From: DASXHY01 sp035552155
GTDB lineage: Bacteria > Verrucomicrobiota > Verrucomicrobiia > Limisphaerales > DASXHY01
Direction: 5' to 3'
Assembly: GCA_035552155.1 (NCBI GenBank)
Contig: DASZLX010000018.1
Span: 62,001 to 126,000, forward strand
Length of the DNA: 64,000 bases
Made by a program: the position numbers and the translations under genes. Below, piece by piece: positions 18,164-26,335 of the stretch; within the stretch, counting starts at the first letter, position 1; each line of letters begins with the position of its first letter. The notes under the pieces were generated by a model that was not told where the DNA came from, did no database searches, and worked only from the letters and a program-made list of their open reading frames with translations.

Positions 18164-20290
18164 TCAAACCGCCGCCATTTCTTCGAGACAATCAATGGTC
18201 TTATGTGCCGGGTTAAATCCTTTCTCAGAGACTTCAACCAGGATTTCAGTCCCCTTGCCCGGGATACTGATCACGTCCAGACGCGCATTCATCTTCACCG
18301 CGCGCTCGCTCATATCCAACAAGCCAAAATGTCCGCCAAAAGTCAGGCACCGGTCATTCGGATCGAAACCAATTCCGTCATCGATGATGCGAACGGTCAT
18401 CCAGGCGGGAGTATAATGGAGCCGCACGGCAATTTCGGTGGCGCGCGCGTGTTTGAGTGCGTTGGCCATTGCCTCCTGCACGATCCGCAGCAGGTTGTTT
18501 TCGATTTGCAAAGGCAGTTTGCGCTGCTGGCCGAAAGTTTCCACGGGGATCGCGACGTGGGTGTTGGTCGCCATCGATTTGGCCAATTCGCCAATGGCCG
18601 TGACCAGGTTGCTGTTTTCCAGCAAGTGCGATCGCAAATCCCAAACGGAGCGCCGCGCCTCAGCAACACTGCGCCGGACCATGTTGTGCGCCAGTTGCAG
18701 CATCTGGCGCGCGGCCTCCGGCGCCGCATCAAATTGGGCCGCGACCGTTTCTAGTTGAATCATGATGGCCGCCAGTTCTTGTTCGAGCGAATCGTGAAAC
18801 TCGCGGGCGATGCGGGTGCGCTCCTCCAATATGGCTTCTCGTTCGACCTTTTGTTGAATGGTGACTGTCTGTTGGCGCACTTTCCGGTTCAACTCGAATA
18901 CCCAGGCGAATCCCGCCAATAAAACCGCGCTCACGATAACCAGCGCCCAAAGCAAACGTGCCAGTGTCCACCAGGGCGGATTTTGGATCACGGTCACATC
19001 CTCGGGCGACCGCAATAATATCTCGAACGTCTCCGGGCGATTTCTCAACACCGGATTCCAATTTTCCAATGGCACCGCCCGGCACACGCCGGTCAACTCC
19101 AACAGGCTGCCCTTTTGCAACGTCGAAAGATTGCCGCCGCTTCGGTTGAGCGGCAATCGTGCGTTCACAATGAGATCCGCCGCCTCCAAAGTGAGAATTT
19201 CTTCATTCGCCCGTTCAATCCGGTTTCTCAAACGAGAGCGCACTCGCACCAGCAGGTTTTCGTAATTCTCAGAAGGTAATTGTTCCATCACGATACGCCC
19301 TGGAAGAGGCTGGGGTTGGCGGCCGATGACCCGCAGGGTCACATCTTCGAGGCTGGGCGCGTAGGGGCCCAAAGTCGGAAAACCGACCGCCGCCACACAA
19401 TCGCCCGGCCTCACGCAATTAGTTTCCACCGTCTTCACATAAAGACCGGTGTCGCCATTTTGGATGACCAGCGAATTTTCGTTCCGCTCGGTGACGATGC
19501 CTTGCACTTCCACCCGCCGCCCGTAGAAATCTCCAAAATCGAATTGCTCCAGGTTTTTGAGCGCAACTTTGCTGATTTCACTCGCCGCCGGGACTTCCAA
19601 AACGACGTTCGAAAGACTAGCCACGCTCACATAGGGCGCGCATATCTGGCGTTTGGTATTGAACAGCGTCCGGCAGACTCCTTGAATCCGAACCGTGCCT
19701 CCCACCAATTCCCGCGCCTTGTCCAAATCCAAATGCTTCACTTCCACCGGCAATCTCTGGCCATCGATTTTCAACGACATTTCTCCGCGATCATTGGCGG
19801 TGGGATTGACGGAGCGGACCACGCCGTGCAGTTCGATCCATTGACAATCCCCTTTGCCACCGGCCAATTGTTCGTAACTGAAATGTTCCGGCTGCGGAAA
19901 TTCCGCCGGCCCCAGCACCCGCACATGCTCCGCAAAAACCACCGGCAAATAATCCCCTGGTTTCGTAATGCCCTCGACTTCCACCTCGTCACCGGCGTGG
20001 ACATTGGTGGCTTCGCGCAGGGTGACGACTTCCCCGCCTATTTTGATGAAGACCGCGCCGGTGGTGTCCTGCAAAAACAAACCGATGTCGTTTTGCGGAT
20101 CGAAAAATGTGACCGCGCCACGCAATCGCACGTGCTGTTCCCGGGCCGCCTGTTCCGGCGACATCTCCCGCACTTTCTCGGCTGAAATCAAAGGAGGTAG
20201 TTCAGCGGCGGCGCAAAGGGAAAAGACGCTGGACAGAGCATACAGCGCCGAAAGCCAAATGCCCCATGTTTTGAAATGGTGCATTTTCAT
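18164..20290 (-). CDS. NarX-type sensor histidine kinase with OB-like extracytoplasmic region
   Basis: About 708 residues from ATG 20290 (the open frame extends to 20368). A signal/anchor segment (TWGIWLSALYALSSVFSLCAA) precedes ~420 residues of extracytoplasmic sequence. This contains repeated OB-fold-like units (REQHVRLRGAVTFFDPQ, YGRRVEVQGIVTERNENSL, ILTLEAADL), the pattern of proteins with nucleic-acid-binding-like OB domains. One transmembrane helix (TLARLLWALVIVSAVLLAGFA) leads into a HisKA_3 dimerisation domain with His499 in IAREFHDSLEQELAAI. A C-terminal HATPase domain follows (NALKHARATEI, IIDDGIGFDP). It should phosphorylate the response regulator encoded 10 bp downstream. The ligand of the OB-like region is unknown. 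Confidence 0.88.
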   Translation of the reverse strand: MKMHHFKTWGIWLSALYALSSVFSLCAAAELPPLISAEKVREMSPEQAAREQHVRLRGAVTFFDPQNDIGLFLQDTTGAVFIKIGGEVVTLREATNVHAGDEVEVEGITKPGDYLPVVFAEHVRVLGPAEFPQPEHFSYEQLAGGKGDCQWIELHGVVRSVNPTANDRGEMSLKIDGQRLPVEVKHLDLDKARELVGGTVRIQGVCRTLFNTKRQICAPYVSVASLSNVVLEVPAASEISKVALKNLEQFDFGDFYGRRVEVQGIVTERNENSLVIQNGDTGLYVKTVETNCVRPGDCVAAVGFPTLGPYAPSLEDVTLRVIGRQPQPLPGRIVMEQLPSENYENLLVRVRSRLRNRIERANEEILTLEAADLIVNARLPLNRSGGNLSTLQKGSLLELTGVCRAVPLENWNPVLRNRPETFEILLRSPEDVTVIQNPPWWTLARLLWALVIVSAVLLAGFAWVFELNRKVRQQTVTIQQKVEREAILEERTRIAREFHDSLEQELAAIMIQLETVAAQFDAAPEAARQMLQLAHNMVRRSVAEARRSVWDLRSHLLENSNLVTAIGELAKSMATNTHVAIPVETFGQQRKLPLQIENNLLRIVQEAMANALKHARATEIAVRLHYTPAWMTVRIIDDGIGFDPNDRCLTFGGHFGLLDMSERAVKMNARLDVISIPGKGTEILVEVSEKGFNPAHKTIDCLEEMAAV

Positions 20291-20407
20291 ATTCAAGACC
20301 TCAAAAAAGCGCAAGCCAGCGGCAATAAAAAACCGCGCTGACCACCGGTGCCATCGAATCATTGCCATCCCAATCGATCACAATCGCTTCCGTTCACGCG
20401 AAAAACT

Positions 20408-22726
20408 CTAGAGTGTCAGTTTGAATGCGTACGGGAATTTGCTGGATTGAGCGTCAGACGGCTGAACCCAGACCGGCAGGCTGATGATTGTTCCTCCTGA
20501 CGGATCCCGACGCCACGACAAATTCTTATTCGTGCCCAGCAATCGGACTTTCGCGCCGGACGGCAAATTAATCGACCGTATCCGTAGTTCGTTTCCAGGC
20601 CATTGAAAATCGATGGCGTAAATAATTTTGCCCAGAGTGCTGTGAGTGAAGCGAAGATTGTCTCCTTCCTTCCAACCATCTCCCGAAAGAGGCAGAGTGT
20701 TGTAGATCGCCTCACCATTCACTTTGAGCCACGCGCCCGCCTGCTGGAGAGCTTCGATGGCCTTCGGATGAAATACGCCGGTGTCGTCCGGTCCGAAACC
20801 CACCATGAAATTACCTCCTTTAGCCACCACGTCGACCAGGTTGGTGACAATCCAGGTGCCATCGTTGTATTTGCGACCGTCCGGTTCATAACTCCAAATG
20901 CCTTCCTTCGCATTTACCAACGGGTAAATGACCATCCACGGCATATCAGTAGTCGCTTTGCCGGGCGGCACAGCCTGTTCGGGAGTATAATAGTCGCCAT
21001 AGTTCCCGATGCCGCGGCAACGGAACATCACATCCGGTTGGAGGCGGCGAATGATTTTCATGGTTTCACGCACATCCAACCACGCGCCTTTGTCGTAGTA
21101 TTGATCGAGACACATCGTGTCAACTTTGCCATAGCGCGTGAGCAACTCGGTCAACTGCTCGCGGGAACGCATGACGAAATGAAACCATTGGTCCGGGTGC
21201 GCGACTTTATCCACGCGGTCATGCAAAGGATGATCGGCGAAGGGACGAAAATCCGCGTCGTACCAATCGGGCCAGGAAAAATACAGGTCCATCTTGATGC
21301 CGTGACTGTGCGCCGCGTCCATTACTTCTTTTACGATGTCGCGATGGAACGGACTGTCCATGATGCTGTAAGCGAAATCGCAATTTTCGATTTCCGGTTC
21401 AGGGCCATTGGTCCAATTCACCCGGCGCAACACATGCGTGTGCGTGTCAAACATGGAAAATCCATCATGATGCTTGGTCGTGAAAGCCACCAGTTGCACG
21501 CCATTCGTCTTGAACATGCTCATCCAGGAATTCGCATCAAAGTTCGTGGGATTGAAGGTGCGATAGAATTGCTGGTAGGCTTGCCGTTGCTCGTTGTTCA
21601 AGGCGGGATGGCCGCCGTCGGAGCGCACAAATGGCCAGGAGGCATTGCAACCGTAACCCAATTCCGTATACACGCCCCAATGAATCCGAATGCCGAATTT
21701 CATCTGCCGGAAAGCGGTGCGAGAACTTTCCGGCGCCTGAAAGTAATCCGGATTCGGCGTGTCTTCGATGTAAGCCTTGGTGTTTTTGTAATGCGTGTCG
21801 GTGAGCGGCAATTTGACAAAATTGTGGAAGACCAGAGGACTTCGGTGATCGTCCACAAAACGGAACGGCGAACCACCGATGATCTGGTCGCTGGTGACGG
21901 TAGGACACCAATATTTTTCGATGTGCCAGGTCATCAAATCGGTCCCGGTAAAATGATCGACGTACGGTTTTTGTTTCGGGTTGTACATCGTGTCCGTCAT
22001 GTCGCGCATCAAAACCACGTTTTGTCCCTGGTAAACCATTTGACGGATGCCAAACGGACGATTGACGATGCACATATTTTCGTGAACGCCCATGACGATC
22101 ACGTTCGTAATGCCGCGCTGGCGCATGAGATAAAACGCCTCCGTGCTGTCCGTGACTGCGTCGCCATCCTTGATTTCCAAATCGTCAATTTCATGCTGCC
22201 ACGGCCAGGGGGGCGCAGTGGCGGGCTCGGTCTGCGGATCGTCCGTGCAACCGCCGTCAGAGTCATCAATCGGCAAAGCGGATTCCCGGGAAGAATCCAC
22301 CGGGCAACTGTTCAGCAGCGGCCGGGTGGTGGCAACTCGCGGCGCCGCCTGCGCCAACTTCCGCGCCGGCGTGCCCTCGTAATATTTCATCGTATCGCTG
22401 GGGCAATGAATAATCAGCACGCCGCGCTGGCGTAGGGCGCTAATAACCTTGTTCATGCGGGGCGCCATTTCCGCCACCCGCGCCGTCGCCCCCTGGCACC
22501 AATGCTGGTTCCACATGTCGCAAATGACGACGGCCGTGCGGGACGGATCCCATTCCGCGTGGTTGGTGACCTGTTCCCACTGGTCCACACCCGTCTTCAA
22601 TTTTTGCAATCGGCGCAGGTTCAGCTCCAGCATGGCGGATTTTTTTGGCGCAGCGTTGAGAGTGGCAAAAGTGCCGATGACCAGACACAGACAGCAGAGC
22701 AACCGACCGTTGAAACGAACTTTCAT
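20408..22726 (-). CDS. Isochorismatase-like hydrolase fused to GH29 alpha-L-fucosidase
   Basis: A 772-residue secreted protein (signal peptide LLCCLCLVIGTFATLNAA). Residues ~60-300 are an isochorismatase-type cysteine hydrolase: Asp70 in VVICDMWNQHW, and the nucleophile-elbow Cys219 in GVHENMCIVNRPFGIRQM. Residues ~335-680 are a GH29 barrel. KFGIRIHWGVYTELGYG, the FTTKHHDGFSMFDT motif and FSWPDWYDADF are GH29 hallmarks, with probable nucleophile Asp541 in VDTMCLDQYYDKG. The C-terminus is a small beta-sandwich. GH29 removes alpha-L-fucose from glycans; the fused amidase-like domain might act on an ester or amide substituent (inference). Operator C lies 54-94 bp upstream. Confidence 0.88.
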   Translation of the reverse strand: MKVRFNGRLLCCLCLVIGTFATLNAAPKKSAMLELNLRRLQKLKTGVDQWEQVTNHAEWDPSRTAVVICDMWNQHWCQGATARVAEMAPRMNKVISALRQRGVLIIHCPSDTMKYYEGTPARKLAQAAPRVATTRPLLNSCPVDSSRESALPIDDSDGGCTDDPQTEPATAPPWPWQHEIDDLEIKDGDAVTDSTEAFYLMRQRGITNVIVMGVHENMCIVNRPFGIRQMVYQGQNVVLMRDMTDTMYNPKQKPYVDHFTGTDLMTWHIEKYWCPTVTSDQIIGGSPFRFVDDHRSPLVFHNFVKLPLTDTHYKNTKAYIEDTPNPDYFQAPESSRTAFRQMKFGIRIHWGVYTELGYGCNASWPFVRSDGGHPALNNEQRQAYQQFYRTFNPTNFDANSWMSMFKTNGVQLVAFTTKHHDGFSMFDTHTHVLRRVNWTNGPEPEIENCDFAYSIMDSPFHRDIVKEVMDAAHSHGIKMDLYFSWPDWYDADFRPFADHPLHDRVDKVAHPDQWFHFVMRSREQLTELLTRYGKVDTMCLDQYYDKGAWLDVRETMKIIRRLQPDVMFRCRGIGNYGDYYTPEQAVPPGKATTDMPWMVIYPLVNAKEGIWSYEPDGRKYNDGTWIVTNLVDVVAKGGNFMVGFGPDDTGVFHPKAIEALQQAGAWLKVNGEAIYNTLPLSGDGWKEGDNLRFTHSTLGKIIYAIDFQWPGNELRIRSINLPSGAKVRLLGTNKNLSWRRDPSGGTIISLPVWVQPSDAQSSKFPYAFKLTL

Positions 22727-22779
22727 TTAAAATTTTCTCGGGATTCGATGGCTTTATATTGGAAAAAATCCTTGGCCGG

Positions 22780-22820
22780 GTCTTGGAAATTCGGGCGGCT
22801 CAGTCTGTTATTTAAGGCGG
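22780..22820 (-). promoter_or_regulatory. Putative regulon operator, copy C (isochorismatase-GH29 gene)
   Basis: GTCTTGGAAA at 22780-22789, GGCGG at 22794-22798 and GGCGG at 22816-22820, inside TGTTATTTAAGGCGG, which matches copy A at 14 of 15 bases. A -10-like TATAAA (complement of 22753-22758) follows 21 nt downstream and the ATG is at 22726. Confidence 0.65.
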
Positions 22821-22837
22821 TAAAACGCCTTAAATAC

Positions 22838-23851
22838 TCATTTGAACAATCGCTCCCGAATTTGAGCTACGGACGCGGTGCCGGTGGCGCCGAGTTGATG
22901 AATGACAATGGAAGCGGCCGCGTTGGCCAGCGAGATCGCTTCTTCCAGGCTGCCGCCGGCCGCCAAGGCAGTCGTCAAATTAGCGGTAACCGAATCACCG
23001 GCGCCTACGATGTCAATCGCACCGCGGACCGGCAACGCGGGTTCATGATAAACGTCTCCGGAAGGCGCGGCGCCCACGATTCCCTGTTCCGCCAGGGTGA
23101 CAAAAATCTCTCGGCCATTTTTTCTCGCCAGTTGTAACGCCCGCGACTGAATTTCCTCGAGGTCCGAACCACCGGGGAAAAATTTGTCCAACTCCACCTG
23201 GTTCATCTTGAAAATAAGCGGTGGAAAATTGCCGAGGCCACGCCGCCCATCCGCGAGAATCCTCAGCCGCGGATGAGCCGAGGCGATGGGGCGGATCGCG
23301 GCCAGCAGTTCACTGGTGATGACGCCGGTATCAATAATATCCACCTGGTCCATCACAATGAAGGCATCCACTTTGCCGGCGAGAGCCTCCATGCCGGCAA
23401 TGAGTCGTCGCGTGACTTCCGCCGGCGTTGGCGACCAGTTTTTAAGGTCCAACCGGTTCAATTCAATCGGCGCTTTGCCCGGTTCCACGACCAACGGTTT
23501 GGTATAAGTGAAAGTGCGTCTGGCGGGCGTGGAAATAAAAAAATCCAGCCGCACACCCGGAAGGCTTTCCAACGCGCGACGCAACTCGAATCCCTCACCG
23601 TCGATGCCGGCGAAACCTATTACGAAAAGTTCGCCCACGCCCAACGCGACCAGATTGTTCAAGACTGTGCCGGCGGCTCCGGGCTGGCTGCGGATGCGGG
23701 TGACATTATGCACCGGCAGCCTGGTCTCGATGGAAGTTTCCTTCTTCGTCGGATCAATTTCGAGATAGCGATCGAGACAAAAGTCGCCCACGACGGCAAT
23801 TTTTAAATCCGCAAAACGGCCGGTAATGGATTGAAAGCGTTCCGGAGTCAC
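22838..23851 (-). CDS. PfkB-family carbohydrate kinase (RfaE/HldE kinase-domain-like)
   Basis: 337 residues from GTG 23851. This start overlaps the upstream stop by GTGA, which I prefer over ATG 23947, which would overlap by 100 bp. The ribokinase-fold N-terminus is LKIAVVGDFCLDRYLEIDP. The substrate lid region contains RSQPGAAGTVLNNLVALG. The C-terminal catalytic signature is DIVGAGDSVTANLTTALAAG, with the catalytic Asp in GAGDS. The best family resemblance is to the kinase half of HldE, which makes heptose 1,7-bisphosphate; no nucleotidyltransferase half is fused. It is the last gene of a three-gene overlapping operon with a HAD phosphatase and an unusual deoxyhypusine-synthase-like protein. 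Substrate is unproven. Confidence 0.85.
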   Translation of the reverse strand: MTPERFQSITGRFADLKIAVVGDFCLDRYLEIDPTKKETSIETRLPVHNVTRIRSQPGAAGTVLNNLVALGVGELFVIGFAGIDGEGFELRRALESLPGVRLDFFISTPARRTFTYTKPLVVEPGKAPIELNRLDLKNWSPTPAEVTRRLIAGMEALAGKVDAFIVMDQVDIIDTGVITSELLAAIRPIASAHPRLRILADGRRGLGNFPPLIFKMNQVELDKFFPGGSDLEEIQSRALQLARKNGREIFVTLAEQGIVGAAPSGDVYHEPALPVRGAIDIVGAGDSVTANLTTALAAGGSLEEAISLANAAASIVIHQLGATGTASVAQIRERLFK

Positions 23852-24954
23852 GTGTGCTCGAGGTGATGGCAGAGGTGAAGCATAAAGGCCGTATTGTCGC
23901 AACAAAGGTAACGCATCATTCCGCCCATTCGCGAAAAGCTTTTGCAAAAGCGAAGGTAATAAGCCGGATGGCTTTTAGGCGGCTCGCCCGCGGACCAATC
24001 CCAATCGCCTTCCTGCAGATCGACCACGTATATCGAGTAATTTTGCACCGGCGGACGCTTTTGTTGAAAACGCAGGTTGTGAACGCAACTCAACGATTTT
24101 TCAAATACCTGCGGACCCATGATAGCCGAGCCGATGGAAAGGACTACTCCATTATCCAAACGATCCACGGCCGCGCCGAACTGGCGGAAGTCGAAACCGG
24201 CCGCGCGGCCGATGACCGCGCCGTTGAACATCGGGTGGTTCGAAATGATATCATAGCCAATCCCGGGATGGACGGTCAGAGGAACCCTGCGCCGGAAGGC
24301 TTGCCCGAGAATGCTGGCGTGTTTCCAACGATGAGCCAGATGAATTTTTCCCACGGGCAAATCGAATTGAATTTCAGCGCCCAAAAGATCCGCCCAGGCG
24401 GGAGCCAGCGGGTGAGCGGGCATTTGCCGAAGCCATTGCTCAAGCTCCTCACGACTCGGCAGGGTCAACTCTTCCCGGGAAATAAATCTTCCCAGCGAAC
24501 CGCCATATCCGAGGTTATCAAGACTGCCCGCCAGGAGAGCGAGATGGATATAACGCCCGGTTTCGTCCCACGTCCCGAAAGTCCCAGCCGCGACATTTTC
24601 TTCCACCTTTTCCGTCGAGCGACCCAGGAAGGAATACTCCCAATCGTGGATCGAACCCGCCCCGTTGGTGGCCAGATGAGTGATCCAACCGCGCTCCATC
24701 ATCCGATCGAGAATACGACCGGCGCCGTTCCGCAGGAGATGTGCGCCATAAATCAGCAGGATTGCCGCTCCTTTCGCTTTAGCCTCTCGAATGCTGTCCG
24801 CGCACTTCGCGATTTGTTGAGCCACCGCTTCCGGCACCGCGGGCCGCTCAGCTTCAGGCGATAACAATACGTCGTCGATTCGCGTCAAGCTGCGGCGTGT
24901 TTCCAACGGGTAAACACGAAGCTGCTTCAAATCAATGGGGGAAGGAAAACTCAA
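23848..24954 (-). CDS. Conserved protein of unknown function, weak resemblance to deoxyhypusine synthase
   Basis: A 368-residue soluble protein. Segments such as KAKGAAILLIYGAHLLRNG, THLATNGAGSIHDWEYSFLGRSTE and TVHPGIGYDIISNHPMFNGA recall the NAD-binding Rossmann-like core of deoxyhypusine-synthase relatives. However, I do not recognise the full set of catalytic residues, and bacteria of this group have no eIF5A substrate. The last third has LSIGSAIMGPQVFEKSLS and a Cys-rich tail (MRYLCCDNTAFMLHLCHH). It is coupled by 4-bp overlaps to the HAD gene before it and the PfkB gene after it. The operon suggests a step on a phosphosugar or nucleotide-linked substrate. The family assignment is tentative. 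Confidence 0.6.
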   Translation of the reverse strand: MSFPSPIDLKQLRVYPLETRRSLTRIDDVLLSPEAERPAVPEAVAQQIAKCADSIREAKAKGAAILLIYGAHLLRNGAGRILDRMMERGWITHLATNGAGSIHDWEYSFLGRSTEKVEENVAAGTFGTWDETGRYIHLALLAGSLDNLGYGGSLGRFISREELTLPSREELEQWLRQMPAHPLAPAWADLLGAEIQFDLPVGKIHLAHRWKHASILGQAFRRRVPLTVHPGIGYDIISNHPMFNGAVIGRAAGFDFRQFGAAVDRLDNGVVLSIGSAIMGPQVFEKSLSCVHNLRFQQKRPPVQNYSIYVVDLQEGDWDWSAGEPPKSHPAYYLRFCKSFSRMGGMMRYLCCDNTAFMLHLCHHLEHT

Positions 24955-25808
24955 GCTCGCGAATTTGAAATAGCCGTTTTGCCAGTTATCTCCCGCAGCA
25001 ACGGTAACGCGTCGCGGTAATCCGGAATCACCACATCCGCGCCCACACCCAGCAATCGTTGGCGCTTCCAGGGATCGACATTGCCTGAGCCGTTGTTGGC
25101 TTCGTCGCTGGCGACGGCAACCGCCATCCCGCCGACTTCCTTGGTATTTTCAATTTCCACATAACCGTCGCCGAAAGCCAGCAGTTGCGAACCCGGAATG
25201 CTGTTCTCGTGCAGGATTCGATCAATAATCATTTTCTTTGAGAACGACCGATACTCATCCTTGGCGCCATAGATGCGGCCCTGAAAAAAATGGTCCACCT
25301 TAAGCAAGGCCGCCTCTTCGCGAACGTAGGATTCATCGGTACCGCTCGCCAGGTATAGCTTGCAGTTTCTGCCAGCGAGTTCTTCGAGTAAACGCCGTGA
25401 TCCGAAGACCAGATGCTCATCGGGGCCGGCAACGCCGGACTGTAGCTTCTCAATTCGGGAACGGATTCTGGAATCGAGCCGGCGCAAATACTCTTTTTTA
25501 TACCACAAAGGATCTTCCGGCGTGCCACCCCGCTCCTTGATCCGTTCGGCCAATTGCATCATCTGATAGATAGTCTGCTTGCCATTGAGCCGCATAATGT
25601 CGTCATAGAGCAATTGCTTCACCTCCGCCTCCGATTCATCGGCGCGCCGCGGAAGAACCTCCAAAAACAGCGGCAACATAACCTCCGGCCAACCCTGTCG
25701 AATAAGGGAAAGTGTTCCATCGAAATCAAAAATAATATGGGAAATATTTGCGCAAGGAGAGAAGCTAGACGTAAATTCCACATACCCATCAAATCCTAGT
25801 CTGGTCAT
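24951..25808 (-). CDS. HAD-superfamily hydrolase (phosphatase)
   Basis: A 285-residue HAD protein. Motif I is IIFDFDGTLSLIRQGWP (residues ~27-43) with the nucleophile and acid Asp pair, and a helical cap occupies ~45-150. Motif II lies in CKLYLASGTDESYVREEA. A Lys is available near KKMIIDRIL for motif III, and motif IV is LLAFGDGYVEIENTKEVGG. It probably dephosphorylates a small sugar phosphate. It is the first gene of an overlapping operon (ATGA with the next gene at 24951-24954) with the deoxyhypusine-synthase-like gene and the PfkB kinase. A kinase plus a phosphatase is also the logic of ADP-heptose synthesis (HldE, GmhB), but the middle gene is not part of that pathway. Confidence 0.85.
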   Translation of the reverse strand: MTRLGFDGYVEFTSSFSPCANISHIIFDFDGTLSLIRQGWPEVMLPLFLEVLPRRADESEAEVKQLLYDDIMRLNGKQTIYQMMQLAERIKERGGTPEDPLWYKKEYLRRLDSRIRSRIEKLQSGVAGPDEHLVFGSRRLLEELAGRNCKLYLASGTDESYVREEAALLKVDHFFQGRIYGAKDEYRSFSKKMIIDRILHENSIPGSQLLAFGDGYVEIENTKEVGGMAVAVASDEANNGSGNVDPWKRQRLLGVGADVVIPDYRDALPLLREITGKTAISNSRA

Positions 25809-26335
25809 GAATTCAAATAGTGGCCGGGAGCGTAAGATGTCAAGTGAATTTGAAAACTCGTCCCATCCGGCTCATGAAGTAAACGTCGTTATATGCGGCG
25901 GCGTATAGCTATACTAAAGATGTATAGCAATCCTATCTAATGTAAGTAGATATAGGTTGAACCGCTCGTGGCGTGTCCGCAGAATTTCGACGACATTGAA
26001 ATGGATTGTGGAACGGTTAAAGAAGGCGTGGATCCAGTAACCGCCTTCAGTCAAATGAGAGTAAGCATACGGAATCAAATGCTACATTAGTCAGCTCGTT
26101 ATTTCTTTGAATCCACAATTTCAAGAGGTGGATTAAAATGGCGTGTTCCTTGTTCCAACTCAAGCCTTTCCATATGCGGTTGGTGGCCTTTATAGAGTCT
26201 CGCCATAAGAGTTGCCTATACCTGGGATGTAAGTGAAACATAATCCTAAGATTCCATGACAAGCCTTAACGGACCTGATACAAAAAGGACAGTTCCTACT
26301 CCTAACATTCACCGCGGGGCGTCATCTATAAACTT
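25809..26335. other. AT-richer intergenic stretch without a recognisable gene
   Basis: About 530 bp between the divergent HAD and GH-A genes. Composition is clearly more AT-rich than its surroundings, with short palindromes such as TATAGCTATA near 25914. The only open frame (26047-26262, minus) has no family resemblance and poor composition. It may be a decayed insertion or an extended regulatory region; no operator copy is visible. Confidence 0.5.

Noticed and set aside
20603..22435. 610-codon plus-strand frame opposite the GH29 gene
   Set aside because: Antisense shadow; His/Arg-rich composition without domains, while the minus frame has full GH29 motifs.
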